In this document: positions 8,100 through 16,588 of the stretch, in pieces | Numbering within the stretch: position 1 is the stretch's first letter | How the letters are laid out: each line of letters starts with the position of its first letter | Source of the DNA: Pseudomonas knackmussii B13 | GTDB taxonomy: Bacteria > Pseudomonadota > Gammaproteobacteria > Pseudomonadales > Pseudomonadaceae | DNA length: 64,000 bases | Reading direction: 5' to 3' | Assembly: GCF_000689415.1 (NCBI RefSeq) | Contig: NZ_HG322950.1 | Location: forward strand, 2,735,501-2,799,500 | Notes under the pieces: generated by a model | Seen by the model: only the letters and a program-made list of their open reading frames with translations | Databases searched by the model: none | What the model was told of the DNA's origin: nothing | Made by a program: the position numbers and the translations under genes

Positions 8100-8930
8100 T
8101 GGACTTGCCCCTATCAAACCGGACACCGTTACCCCGTTAAGTTGATGCCTCAGCCAGGCGCCTGAGCTCGCGAGGTGATCGGTAGTTCAGTGCGCTGTGC
8201 GGATGTTCCTCGTTGAAATGCTCGAAGGCGATGGCCAGGTTGCGCAGGGCCGTCACTCGATCGGGCTTGGGCATATGGCGGATGTAATCGCGCTTCATGG
8301 TCTTCACGAAGCTCTCCGCCATGGCGTTGCTCTGCGGGCTGCACACCGGTGTTGTCAGGGGCAGCAGGCCGATCTGCCGGGCAAAGGTCCGGGTCTGTTC
8401 GGCGGTATAGGCCGAGCCGTTATCGCTCAGCCATTGCACCGGCGACGCCGGCAGTTAGCTGCCGAAGCGTTGCTCGATGGCCTCCAGCATCACGTCGCGG
8501 ACATCGTCGCCGCTGTAGCCGTTTGGGCTGGCGACCCAACTGATGGCCTCGCGGTCGCAGCAGTCCAGGGCGAAGTTCGCGCGCAGTTTTTCACCGTCCT
8601 CGCAGCGGAACTCGAAGCCATCCGAACACCAGCGGGTATTGCTCGTGTCCACGGCGACGCGACCTTTGTGACGCCGCGCCACCTCCGGTTGTTTGCGCCG
8701 GCGTTCCAGCAACAGATCGTGGTCTCGCATGACGCGGTACACCCGCTTCACGTTGACCGGTGGCTGGGCCTGCTGCTCATGCTGGCGACGCAGTACCCCC
8801 CAGACCCGGCGATAGCCATAGCTGGGCAACGCGCCGACGGCCTGCTTGATCTGCTCGATCAGGGCCGCATCGTTTAGCGTCCTGCGGCGACGCGGCTGCG
8901 GCCCCCCCGGAGCGGGCTTTTTTGTCGGCG
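8100..8930 (-). mobile_element. 5'-truncated IS2-group (IS3-family) remnant
   Basis: The orfB-side end is preserved at 8100-8130: TGGACTTGCCCC, reading inward, is typical of IS2-group ends. On the other side the element stops abruptly near 8930, next to the XRE-cupin gene, and orfA is missing. It still contains the A6G slippery heptamer (minus strand, 8923-8917) followed by a GC-rich stem, the signal used for programmed -1 frameshifting between orfA and orfB. With orfB also interrupted it is inactive. Confidence 0.75.
8137..8917 (-). pseudogene. IS2-type OrfB transposase with in-frame stop
   Basis: This reads as a DDE transposase OrfB of the IS2 group: RRTLNDAALIEQIKQAV, PSYGYRRVWGVLRR, then NTRWCSDGFEFRCEDGEK with the catalytic core, and [26 protein letters not shown] and [18 protein letters not shown] at about 8455-8457 splits it between EQRFGS and [13 protein letters not shown]; a one-base change from CAA, AAA or GAA would account for it. 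Both halves are otherwise in the same frame and complete, so the decay is recent. The 5' boundary given is the frameshift site where OrfB would begin. Confidence 0.8.
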
Positions 8931-8935
8931 GTGGA

Positions 8936-9508
8936 TCAGTTCACCACGTTGCGCACGAAACGCAGCAGGCGGTCGCCGAGGTTGTGGTAGGCGAAGGGAC
9001 GGTTGCTCTTGAACACGTGGAAGCCCCCGGCTTCGACTTGCACGCGCTCGCCGTCGATCTCCAGGGTCAGGCTGCCCTCGATGACGTAGACCATGTCGTG
9101 CCAGCCCTCGGCGTCAGGCTCGGAGCGGTAGTGCTCGCCCGGCGCCAGCGACCAGTGCCAGAGCTCGGCCTGGCGGCTGGCCGGGGTGCTGGCCAGCAGG
9201 GTGCCGCGGCTTTGCGGTGAGCGGCCGACCCAGGCCACAGCATCGACGCGGGCGAGGTCGACGGTCTGCGGCGGGCGCACCAGGTCGGCGAAGGTGACGT
9301 CGAGGGCGGCGGCGATGCGGTCGAGGGTGGCCAGGCTGACATTGGTGTCGCCGGCCTCGATGCCGACCAGCATGCGTCGGCTGACTCCGCTGGCCTTGGC
9401 CAGCGCGTCCTGGCTGAGGTCGGCGGCGCGGCGCAGATTCTTCACGTTGTCGGCGACGTGGACCAGCACGCTCGGGCGTTCGGTAGAATTGGGCAATATA
9501 TTGCTCAT
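8936..9508 (-). CDS. XRE-family regulator with C-terminal cupin domain
   Basis: A 190-residue regulator with an N-terminal XRE helix-turn-helix (about 12-70: VKNLRRAADLSQDALAKASG, then RRMLVGIEAGDTNVSLATL) and a C-terminal cupin barrel (about 115-190: LAPGEHYRSEPDAEGWHDMV, GSLTLEIDGE). Such proteins usually sense a small metabolite through the cupin and control an adjacent gene. The start at 9508 is chosen over upstream codons because it gives MSNILPNS, the normal lead-in to the HTH. The EamA exporter gene is divergent. Two near-identical palindromes at 9493-9504 and 9523-9534 are likely its operators, one overlapping its own start. Confidence 0.85.
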   Translation of the reverse strand: MSNILPNSTERPSVLVHVADNVKNLRRAADLSQDALAKASGVSRRMLVGIEAGDTNVSLATLDRIAAALDVTFADLVRPPQTVDLARVDAVAWVGRSPQSRGTLLASTPASRQAELWHWSLAPGEHYRSEPDAEGWHDMVYVIEGSLTLEIDGERVQVEAGGFHVFKSNRPFAYHNLGDRLLRFVRNVVN

Positions 9509-9534
9509 TGGTCCGATTTTGCGCATTATGTTGC
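9493..9534. promoter_or_regulatory. Twin 12-bp operators between XRE-cupin gene and exporter
   Basis: GCAATATATTGC (9493-9504, perfect palindrome) and GCATTATGTTGC (9523-9534) fit one pattern, GCAWTATRTTGC. Their starts are exactly 30 bp apart, about three helical turns, so both would face the same side of the helix. They lie at the start of the regulator gene and in front of the divergent exporter. Binding by the XRE-cupin protein is inferred. Confidence 0.55.
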
Positions 9535-9588
9535 ACATAAGCATACGCCAGGACACTGGCTACGGTTCAACCCTTTTGGTCGCCTTCC

Positions 9589-10476
9589 ATGCCTCGCTCC
9601 CGTTTTGCCTCGCTGTTCTACCCCGTCGCCGTGCTGATGGTGTCCATGGCCTCGATCCAGAGCGGCGCGTCCCTGGCCAAGAGCCTGTTCCCGGTGCTCG
9701 GTGCCCAGGGCGTGACGGCCATGCGCCTGACCTTCGCCGCGATCATCCTGCTGGTGCTGCTGCGCCCGTGGCGCCAGCCCATCGCGCGCAAGTCCTGGGC
9801 TTCGCTGCTGGCCTACGGCATCACCCTCGGGGGCATGAATCTGATGTTCTACATGGCGCTGCGCACGGTGCCGCTGGGCGTTGCAGTAGCCCTGGAATTC
9901 ACCGGGCCGCTGGCGGTGGCGCTGTATTTCTCTCGCAAGGCGCTCGACTTCCTGTGGATCGCCATCGCCGTGTTCGGCCTCTGGCTGCTGTTGCCCATCG
10001 GCAACCTGGGGCAGGGCGTCGACCCCACTGGCGCCGCGCTGGCCTTGGCGGCAGGCGTGTGCTGGGGGCTGTACATCATCTTCGGCCAGCGCGCCGGCTC
10101 CGACCACGGCACCCAGGGTGCGGCCCTGGGCGTGACCATCGCTGCGGTGTTCATCGCACCCATCGGCATCGTGCATGCCGGCACCGCGCTGCTCGATCTT
10201 CATCTGCTGCCGGCGCTGCTCGGCGTGGCAGTGCTCTCCAGCGCCTTGCCCTACACCCTGGAAATGGTCGCCCTGACTCGTCTGCCGGCGCGCACCTTTG
10301 GCACCCTGATGAGCATCGAGCCGGCCTTCGGCGCGCTCTCCGGGTTGATCTTCCTCGGCGAGCAACTGACCTTCCTGCAATGGCTGGCAATCGCCGCGAT
10401 CATCGTCGCTTCGGTCGGCACCACCCTCAGCAGCCAGCCCGCGCAGCCGGTGCTGAACGCGCCGGCGCCGGACTGA
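9589..10476 (+). CDS. EamA/DMT-family exporter (RhtA-like)
   Basis: A 295-residue inner-membrane transporter with ten hydrophobic segments arranged as two EamA repeats (about 12-140 and 150-285). Segments such as RLTFAAIILLVLLRPW, GMNLMFYMALRTVPLGVAVA and LPYTLEMVALTRLPARTFG match the RhtA type of threonine/homoserine and amino-acid exporters. The substrate is not determined by sequence. It is divergent from the XRE-cupin regulator, which probably controls it, and converges with the LysR gene, whose stop lies 1 bp away. It ends in a short proline/alanine tail. Confidence 0.85.
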   Translation: MPRSRFASLFYPVAVLMVSMASIQSGASLAKSLFPVLGAQGVTAMRLTFAAIILLVLLRPWRQPIARKSWASLLAYGITLGGMNLMFYMALRTVPLGVAVALEFTGPLAVALYFSRKALDFLWIAIAVFGLWLLLPIGNLGQGVDPTGAALALAAGVCWGLYIIFGQRAGSDHGTQGAALGVTIAAVFIAPIGIVHAGTALLDLHLLPALLGVAVLSSALPYTLEMVALTRLPARTFGTLMSIEPAFGALSGLIFLGEQLTFLQWLAIAAIIVASVGTTLSSQPAQPVLNAPAPD

Positions 10477-10477
10477 G

Positions 10478-11377
10478 TCAGGCGTCCAGGGTCGCCGCCA
10501 GGCGCTCCTGGATGAAATCGAGGAAACACTGGATGCGCAGGGCCAGCTGCGAGTTGCGGTAGTAGACCGCATGGATGGGCTGGCGCGCCCCGCGCATGGC
10601 CTGCGGCAGCACCTTCACCAGACGCCCGGCGGCGACGTCGCGGCAAGTCATGTAGCCGGCCAGGCAGGCGATGCCCTGGTCCGCCAGGGCCAGTTGACGC
10701 AGCGTTTCGCCGCTGGAGGCGGAAAGCGTCGGGGTGATTTCCAGGCTCGCACCGCCGGCGTGGCGCAGCGGCCAGGTGTTCAGGCTCTCCGGCTGGGTGA
10801 ATCCGAGCAGGCTGTGGCCGGCCAGCGCCTCGACGCTCTTGGGCGTGCCATGGCGCTCCAGGTAGGCCGGGCTCGCCAGCAGGTTCAGGCAGCTGCTGCC
10901 CAGCGACCGGGCGTGCAGGCTGGAATCGCTCAGCGCGCCGATGCGGATGGCGACGTCGGTGCTCTGCTCCAGCAGGTCGATGTTCAGGTCATTGGTGTTT
11001 AGCTGCAGCTCGATCTCCGGATAAAGCTCGCGGAAGGCATCCACGTGCGGCACCACTGCGTGCAGCATGAAGGGCGAGGCGGCATTGATCCGCAGGCGCC
11101 CGGACGGCCGTTGTTGGCGCAGGGCCAGGCGCTCTTCCAGGTCCTCCATCTGCGCCAGGATGTGCCGCGCGCTGTCCAGGAAGAACTGCCCCTCTTCGGT
11201 GAGCTTCATGCGCCGCGTGGTGCGATTGAGCAGGGTGGTGCCGAGCTTCTCCTCCAGCCTCGCCAGGGTGCGGCTGACCGCCGAAGCGGTGAGGCCGAGT
11301 TGGTCGGCGGCAGCGGTGATGGAGCCGCTGTCGATGACGGTGGTGAAGGTGCGGAGTTCGTCGGATTGGACTTTCAT
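10478..11377 (-). CDS. LysR-family transcriptional regulator
   Basis: A 299-residue LysR regulator. The winged helix (residues 1-60: KVQSDELRTFTTVIDSGSIT, LTASAVSRTLARLEEKLG) is followed by a substrate-binding domain (about 90-299). The start at 11377 gives the expected MKVQSDELRT; longer upstream frames run into repeat DNA and are rejected. It converges with the EamA exporter and is followed upstream by 450 bp of repeats, so its target is unclear. LysR proteins of this subclass commonly regulate nearby oxidoreductases or transporters, and the SDR/dkgB/MFS group lies beyond the repeats. Confidence 0.9.
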   Translation of the reverse strand: MKVQSDELRTFTTVIDSGSITAAADQLGLTASAVSRTLARLEEKLGTTLLNRTTRRMKLTEEGQFFLDSARHILAQMEDLEERLALRQQRPSGRLRINAASPFMLHAVVPHVDAFRELYPEIELQLNTNDLNIDLLEQSTDVAIRIGALSDSSLHARSLGSSCLNLLASPAYLERHGTPKSVEALAGHSLLGFTQPESLNTWPLRHAGGASLEITPTLSASSGETLRQLALADQGIACLAGYMTCRDVAAGRLVKVLPQAMRGARQPIHAVYYRNSQLALRIQCFLDFIQERLAATLDA

Positions 11378-11403
11378 CGTGGCCCTTGGGACGGATGCTT
11401 TGC

Positions 11404-11427
11404 GTAGGAGCGAGCTTGCTCGCGAAC
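11404..11427 (+). repeat. REP palindrome with AGCTTGCT core
   Basis: GTAGGAGCGAGC followed by TTGCTCGCGAAC. This is a Pseudomonas REP unit, of the subtype with AGCTTGCT in the core. It lies 25 bp from the start of composite element copy 1. The same subtype flanks copies 2 and 3. Confidence 0.85.
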
Positions 11428-11452
11428 AGTCCTCTCGCTCCTTTGCTAATTT

Positions 11453-11775
11453 CGTCATCCCCGCGAACGCGGGGACCCAGAAACGCCTTGTTCGGTGTAG
11501 CGCGCCGCTTCTGTGTGCTCTGAGAGTTCTTGTTTCGCCTCTCGGCGAGTCACTTCTTTCAAACGCCAAAGAAGTAACCAAGAACGCTTGCCCCGACATA
11601 CGGGTCCGGCAAGCCGGACTTCCCTCGCACATTCCCACGCACCCGGAGGCCCGCCCCGAGGGTACGTCCCTGTAGCCCTCGGGGCTCTCGCGACATCCAT
11701 GTCGCTCAACCTCCTCTGCGTGGGCTTTGCTCGGCCTCCTGTAAGGGGCGTTCCGGAGTGCGTGGACGTTTCTCT
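11453..11775 (+). repeat. Multi-hairpin composite repeat, copy 1
   Basis: A 323-bp element with at least five hairpins in order: CCCCGCG/CGCGGGG (11459-11474); ACTTCTTT/AAAGAAGT with loop CAAACGCC (11552-11575); GTCCGG/CCGGAC (11604-11619); CCCCGAGGG/CCCTCGGGG (11654-11684); and GCGACAT/ATGTCGC (11690-11705). Two more copies occur at 37525-37833 and, inverted, at 63255-63570. Stems change in a paired manner between copies while loops stay fixed, showing that structure is conserved. No conserved reading frame explains it. With the flanking REP it fills the 450-bp gap between the LysR and SDR genes. Confidence 0.8.
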
Positions 11776-11827
11776 GGAAGTCCCAAGAGCGAAGCGCGTA
11801 TGCGCTTTTCGTAGGAGTGGCGGTTTC

Positions 11828-12592
11828 TCAGAACGTCCCCGGATAAGCGCCGCCGTCGAGCAGCAGGTTCTGCCCGGTGAGGTAGCCGGCGTGGGCGCTG
11901 CAGAGGAAGGCGCAGAAGGCGCCGAACTCGTCCGGGTGGCCGAAGCGTCCGGCGGGGATCGCCTGCAGCCATTCGCCGACCTTGGCGTTGTCGTCGCCCA
12001 TGCCCTTGCGCAGGCGGTCGGTGTCGAACGAGCCGGGCAGCAGGGCGTTGAGCGTGACGTTGCGCGCGGCCAGGCGCGGCTGCCGGGCGAGGCCGGCGAT
12101 GAAGCCGGTGAGGCCGCTGCGGGCGCCGTTGGACAGGCCGAGGATGTCGATCGGCGCCTTCACTGCCGAGGAGGTGATGTTCACGATGCGGCCGAAACCG
12201 CGCTCGGCCATGCCATCCACCGTGGCCTTGATCAGCTCGATGGGCGTGAGCATGTTCAGCTCCAGGGCGGCCAGCCAGTCTTCGCGGCCCCAGTCGCGGA
12301 AATCGCCGGGCGGCGGGCCGCCGGCGTTGTTGACCAGGATGTCGACCTGCGGGCAGGCCGCCAGCAGCGCGGCGCGCACGTCCGCCTGGCCGACATCGCC
12401 GGGCACGCAGCGTACTTCGATGTTCGGGTTGTGCTGGCGCAATTCCACGGCGGTGGCTTCCAGCGCCTCGGCGCCACGGGCGTTGATCACCAGGTTCACG
12501 CCTTCGCCGGCCAGCGCCTTCGCGCAACCCTTGCCGAGGCCCTTGCTGGCGGCGCAGACCACCGCCCAACGTCCAGCGATACCGAGATCCAT
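11828..12592 (-). CDS. SDR-family oxidoreductase lacking the YxxxK catalytic pair
   Basis: A 254-residue short-chain dehydrogenase/reductase. The Rossmann nucleotide-binding motif (CAASKGLGKGCAK, residues about 13-25) and NNAGG are present. At the catalytic site, however, the sequence is NITSSAVKAPIDILGLSNGAR, where SNGAR stands in place of YxxxK. A subgroup of beta-ketoacyl-reductase-like SDRs is known to share this loss, so the chemistry cannot be assumed to be standard. The start at 12592 gives MDLGIAGRWAVV. It is 89 bp downstream of dkgB and probably in the same transcription unit as dkgB and the MFS gene. Confidence 0.85.
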   Translation of the reverse strand: MDLGIAGRWAVVCAASKGLGKGCAKALAGEGVNLVINARGAEALEATAVELRQHNPNIEVRCVPGDVGQADVRAALLAACPQVDILVNNAGGPPPGDFRDWGREDWLAALELNMLTPIELIKATVDGMAERGFGRIVNITSSAVKAPIDILGLSNGARSGLTGFIAGLARQPRLAARNVTLNALLPGSFDTDRLRKGMGDDNAKVGEWLQAIPAGRFGHPDEFGAFCAFLCSAHAGYLTGQNLLLDGGAYPGTF

Positions 12593-12681
12593 GGGACTTC
12601 TCCAAATCGGTTGAGAGTGCGGCCACGATGGCCGGGTCTTCCATTTACCCGTGCCGTCGTCGCCGTGCAAGCGGCTTCGCC

Positions 12682-13485
12682 TCAGTCCCAGGTCGGGGCC
12701 AGGCCGGCCGGGCTGGTGATGCGCTCGTTGCGTTCCAGCGCGGCGATGGCGGCCATGTCCGCCTCGCTCAGGCGCAGTTCGCGGGCAGCGAGGTTGCTGG
12801 CCAGGTTGGCGCGCTTGGTCGAGGACGGGATCACCGCATAGCCCAGCTGCATCGCCCAGGCGAGCACCACCTGCGCCGGTGTGGCGCCGTGGCGCTGGGC
12901 GATCTCGCCGATCACTGCGTCGCCCAGGACCTTGCCGTAGCCAAGGGTCATGTAGGAAGTGATGTGGATGCCGCGGCGCTGGGCGAACTCGACCACCTTG
13001 CGGTTCTGCAGGTAGGGGTGCAGTTCCACCTGGTTGGTGGCGATGACGCCACTGCCGACTGCGTCGAGGGCTTCCTGCATCAGGGCGACGGTGAAGTTCG
13101 ATACGCCGATCTGCCGGGCCAGGCCGCGCTCTTGCGCTTCGGCGAGGGCACTCATGTATTCGCCGACCGGCACCGCGCCATTGGGCGAGGGCCAGTGGAT
13201 CAGGAGCAGGTCGACGTGGTCGGTGTGCAGCTTGCCCAGGCTGTCTTCCAGGCTGGGGATCAGCTTGTCGCGGGAGAGGTTCTCGGTCCAGATCTTGGTG
13301 GTCAGGAACAGCTCGCCGCGGGCCACGCCGCTGGCGCTCAGGGCCTGGCCGACGGCGGCTTCGTTGCCGTAGATCTGCGCGGTGTCGATGGCGCGGTAGC
13401 CGAGCTCCAGCGCGGTGCTGACGGAATCGATGACCACCTGGTCCTTGAGGCGGAAGGTGCCGAGGCCGAGGGCGGGAATGCTCAT
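12682..13485 (-). CDS. dkgB: Aldo/keto reductase, 2,5-diketo-D-gluconate reductase B type
   Basis: A 267-residue NADPH-dependent aldo/keto reductase, the same length as E. coli DkgB and with very similar blocks from memory: [58 protein letters not shown] and the end [10 protein letters not shown]. The catalytic tetrad can be seen: D and Y in [12 protein letters not shown] in LTTKIW, H in LIHWPSPN. It reduces small carbonyls such as 2,5-diketogluconate or methylglyoxal. AAGGAG precedes the ATG at 13485. It lies 22 bp after the MFS gene. Confidence 0.88.
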   Translation of the reverse strand: MSIPALGLGTFRLKDQVVIDSVSTALELGYRAIDTAQIYGNEAAVGQALSASGVARGELFLTTKIWTENLSRDKLIPSLEDSLGKLHTDHVDLLLIHWPSPNGAVPVGEYMSALAEAQERGLARQIGVSNFTVALMQEALDAVGSGVIATNQVELHPYLQNRKVVEFAQRRGIHITSYMTLGYGKVLGDAVIGEIAQRHGATPAQVVLAWAMQLGYAVIPSSTKRANLASNLAARELRLSEADMAAIAALERNERITSPAGLAPTWD

Positions 13486-13507
13486 GGGAATCTCCTTGGG
13501 TCCTGTT

Positions 13508-14698
13508 TCAGTTGGCCGCCAGTGCGGCTTCGGTATGTTCACTGCGGCGGTCGAGACGGCCGCTGAGTACGGTCAGGGCGAAGGCACCGAGAGTCACCAG
13601 GGCGGCGATCCAGGGCGTGTGGCCCAGGCCCAGGTGGCTCACCACCAGGGCGCCGCCCCAGGAGCCGCCGGCCACGCCGAGGTTGAAGGCGGCGATGTTG
13701 AAGCCCGAGGCTACGTCCACTGCGTCCGGCGCCACGCGTTCGGCCTGCTGCACGACATACACCTGCAGGCCGGGCACGTTGCCGAAGGCTACGGCGCCCC
13801 AGGCCAGCACGGTCAGCACCACCAGCACCGGGTGCGGCGCGGTGAAGGTCAGCACCAGCAACACGGCGGCGAGCAGCAGGAAGATGGTCTTCAGCGCGCT
13901 CACCGGGCCCTTGCTGTCGGCCAGGCGTCCGCCCCAGATATTGCCGACCGCTACCGAGACACCGTAGGCCAGCAGCACCAGGCCGACCATGTTCGGGGCA
14001 AATCCGGCGACGTCCTGCAGGATGGGCGCGAGGAAGGTGAAGGCGATCAGCGAGCCGCCGTAGCCCACGGCGGTCATCGCGTAGACCAGCAGCAGACGCG
14101 GTTGCAGCAGCACACGGGCCTGGCGCAGCAGCGGCGCCGGCGGGCTGTGCTGGATGTTCTTCGGCACGAACAGCAGTGCGCCAATCAATGCCACCAGGCC
14201 GAAGGCGCTGACCACCAGGAAGGTGGTCCGCCAGCCGAAGTGCTGGCCGATGAAGGTGCCCAGCGGGATGCCGGTGACGAAAGCCACGGTCATGCCGCTG
14301 AACATGGTGGCGATGGCGCTCGCGGCCTTGTCCTTGCTCACCAGGTTGGTAGCGATGATCGAACCGACCGAGAAGAACACGCCGTGGGCGAGGCCGGTGA
14401 GGATGCGCGCGACGATCAGCGACTCGTAGGTCGGCGCCTGCCAGGCAACCAGGTTGCCGGCGGTGAACAGCGCCATCAGGCCGACCAACAACAGCTTGCG
14501 AGGCACACGGCCGGTGAGCGCGGTCAGCAGCGGCGCGCCGATGGCGACGCTGAGCGCGTAAAGGCTAACGAGCAGTCCGGCGGAGGGTAGGGTGACGCCG
14601 AGGTCCCCGGCGATGGTGGGGATCAGGCCGACGATGACGAATTCCGTCGTGCCGATGGCAAAGGCGCTGAGAGTTAGCGCCAGCAAGGCGAGGGGCAT
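13508..14698 (-). CDS. MFS transporter, AraJ/YdhP-like
   Basis: A 396-residue major facilitator with twelve predicted membrane helices. It begins [20 protein letters not shown] and carries the motif-A region [15 protein letters not shown] between helices 2 and 3. The family (DHA1, sugar-efflux-like and arabinose-efflux-like permeases) exports sugars or drugs; the substrate here is unknown. It is the first gene of a minus-strand group with dkgB and an SDR, suggesting export or detoxification of a reducible metabolite. The frame extends upstream through repeats, but the ATG at 14698 is the natural start. Confidence 0.87.
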   Translation of the reverse strand: MPLALLALTLSAFAIGTTEFVIVGLIPTIAGDLGVTLPSAGLLVSLYALSVAIGAPLLTALTGRVPRKLLLVGLMALFTAGNLVAWQAPTYESLIVARILTGLAHGVFFSVGSIIATNLVSKDKAASAIATMFSGMTVAFVTGIPLGTFIGQHFGWRTTFLVVSAFGLVALIGALLFVPKNIQHSPPAPLLRQARVLLQPRLLLVYAMTAVGYGGSLIAFTFLAPILQDVAGFAPNMVGLVLLAYGVSVAVGNIWGGRLADSKGPVSALKTIFLLLAAVLLVLTFTAPHPVLVVLTVLAWGAVAFGNVPGLQVYVVQQAERVAPDAVDVASGFNIAAFNLGVAGGSWGGALVVSHLGLGHTPWIAALVTLGAFALTVLSGRLDRRSEHTEAALAAN

Positions 14699-14819
14699 GG
14701 TTCGCTCCAGTGGAAGGGGATTCACTGGGGCGCAGTATCCGGATCTCGACTGCTGAGAAAAACGCCGGTAGCGGCAAAGGATATTTGATTTGGAATCAGG
14801 AGTAGCGCGTGCCGCAGCA

Positions 14820-15043
14820 GGCGCGGATCTTATCCGCGAATACTCCGACCCCTCGTACCCACGTTGAACGCCGCTCCCTCTCCTCAGCCCTCTCCCGCAA
14901 GCCGGAGAGAGGGAGCCGTACGGCGTTGGTGGTGATACCGGCGTCATCCCGTAGGAGCGGACCTTGTCCGCGAACTTCCCGCGCCAATCTCACCTGTAGG
15001 AGCGCGCCATGCGCGCGATTCGCGGCCATGGGCCGCTCCTACA
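14820..15043. repeat. REP cluster downstream of the symporter gene
   Basis: This occupies most of the 423-bp gap 14699-15121. It holds a half REP (14820-14839), a CTCCCTCTCC/GGAGAGAGGGAG palindrome (14873-14915), a REP with core GGACCTTGTCC (14951-14975) and a paired REP unit with GCGCCATGCGC (14996-15043). No gene is seen here. Confidence 0.8.
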
Positions 15044-15073
15044 GATTCCGTCCGCGCTTTCTCTGCAGCCATG

Positions 15074-15097
15074 AAAAAGCCCCGCGCTAGGCGGGGC
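15074..15097 (-). terminator. Rho-independent terminator of the symporter gene
   Basis: On the minus strand GCCCCGC, loop of five, GCGGGGC, then TTTTT. It lies 25 bp past the symporter stop. Confidence 0.88.
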
Positions 15098-15121
15098 TTC
15101 CTTATATAGCGAACGCTCGAC

Positions 15122-16588
15122 TCAGTTGCCGGCTGCAGCCGCGGCTGCCTGCTCGGTCAGGGTCTCGGTGTGGTCGCCGTGGTTCTTGCTGAACTGCGGG
15201 GCCAGGGAGCCGATGACCATGCCGAGTGCGCTGCACAGCAGGCCTACCAGTTGCGGCGGCCAGAAGTCGCCTTCCTGGTAGCCCATCTCCAGCGACACCC
15301 AGCCGATCAGGCCGAAGGCGATGGCGGTCAGGGCGCCCTGGGTGGTCGCGCGCTTCCAGAACAGGCCGAAGAACAGCGGCACCACTGCGGCGACCAGGGT
15401 CACCTTGTAGGCGTTGCCGACCATCTCGTAGATGCTGGCGTTGGAGTACAGGGCGAACACGCAGGTGGCGACGGTCATGGCCAGTACGCTGATACGCATC
15501 AGCTTCAGGGCCTGGTGGTCGTTCAGGTGCGGCAGCATCGGCTTGAGGATGTTCTCGGTCAGGGTCACCGACGGGGCCAGCAGGGCGCCGGAGGCCGAGG
15601 ACATGATCGCCGAGAGCAGGGCGCCGAAGAACATGATCTGGGCGAACATCGGGGTACGTTCCATGATCAGGTGCGGCAGGATCTGCTGGGCATCTTCGTT
15701 CAGCCAATGCTTGACCATCTCCGGGTCGATCATCGACGCGGCGTAGGTCAGGAAGATCGGCAGCATGCAGAAGGCGAGGTAGCAGGTGGCACCGGTCATG
15801 GTGGCGCGCGAGGCGATCTTCTCGGTCTTGGCCGACATCACGCGGGCATAAACGTCCTGCTGCGGAATCGAACCGAACATCATGGTCACAGCCGCGCCGA
15901 TGAACGCCACTATGTCCTTGGCCGAGGTGCCTTGCAGGAAGTGGAACTTGCCTTCGGCCGCCGCATGGCTGATCACCGCTTGCGGGCCGCCGGCCAGGTC
16001 GCCGATCAGCCAGACCAGGTAGAACAGGCCGCAGACGATGATGATCATCTGCAGGAAGTCGGTCAGGGCCACGGACCACATACCGCCGAACAGCGTGTGC
16101 AGCAACACGATCACGGTGCCGAGCAGCATGCCCTGGGTGGTGGTGATGGCGCCGTCGGAGAGCACGCTGAAGCATACGCCCAGGGCGGTCAGCTGGGCGG
16201 CAACCCAACCCATGTAGGAAATGATGATCACCAGGCTGGTGAAGATTTCCACGTGCTGGCCGAAGCGCTTGCGGAAGAAGTCACCGATGGTCATCAGGTT
16301 CATGCGGTACAGCGGACGGGCGAACACAAGGCCGACCAGCATCAGGCAACCGAAGGAGCCGAACGGGTCCTCGATGATCCCGGCGAAGCCTTCCTGGAGG
16401 AAGGTGGCGGGAATGCCCAGTACCGCTTCGGAGCCGAACCAGGTGGCGAACACCATGGTCACGACCAGCGGGAAGGACATGCTTCGGCCGGCGGAGGCGT
16501 AGTCGGCGGCGTTCTTTACACGGGTGGCGGCGTAGATGCCGACGATGACGGTGATCAGCAGGTAGATCGAGACAAACCAGATCAACAT
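15122..16588 (-). CDS. Sodium:solute symporter (SSS family)
   Basis: A 488-residue sodium-coupled symporter with about thirteen hydrophobic segments. It opens MLIWFVSIYLLITVIVGIYA and has the SSS signature stretches YASAGRSMSFPLVVTMVFAT, GSEAVLGIPATFLQEGF and SAIMSSASGALLAPSVTLTEN. The substrate is not readable from sequence; members take up proline, pantothenate, acetate or other organic acids. It is a single gene with its own terminator and is divergent from the DyP peroxidase. The C-terminus is an alanine-rich tail. The start at 16588 is chosen because upstream codons in frame have no membrane or family match. Confidence 0.88.
   Translation of the reverse strand: MLIWFVSIYLLITVIVGIYAATRVKNAADYASAGRSMSFPLVVTMVFATWFGSEAVLGIPATFLQEGFAGIIEDPFGSFGCLMLVGLVFARPLYRMNLMTIGDFFRKRFGQHVEIFTSLVIIISYMGWVAAQLTALGVCFSVLSDGAITTTQGMLLGTVIVLLHTLFGGMWSVALTDFLQMIIIVCGLFYLVWLIGDLAGGPQAVISHAAAEGKFHFLQGTSAKDIVAFIGAAVTMMFGSIPQQDVYARVMSAKTEKIASRATMTGATCYLAFCMLPIFLTYAASMIDPEMVKHWLNEDAQQILPHLIMERTPMFAQIMFFGALLSAIMSSASGALLAPSVTLTENILKPMLPHLNDHQALKLMRISVLAMTVATCVFALYSNASIYEMVGNAYKVTLVAAVVPLFFGLFWKRATTQGALTAIAFGLIGWVSLEMGYQEGDFWPPQLVGLLCSALGMVIGSLAPQFSKNHGDHTETLTEQAAAAAAGN

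Noticed and set aside
11455..11709. Open frame on the minus strand of composite copy 1 (MDVARAP...), with a similar frame in copy 3
   Set aside because: Copy 2 breaks this frame through paired stem changes and length differences, while the hairpins are kept. Conservation is of structure, not of protein, so I treat the frames as spurious.
11453..11775. Reading the composite repeat as a CRISPR or phage-defence retron-like element
   Set aside because: There are no direct repeat-spacer units and no reverse transcriptase or cas gene nearby. The element is dispersed rather than arrayed.
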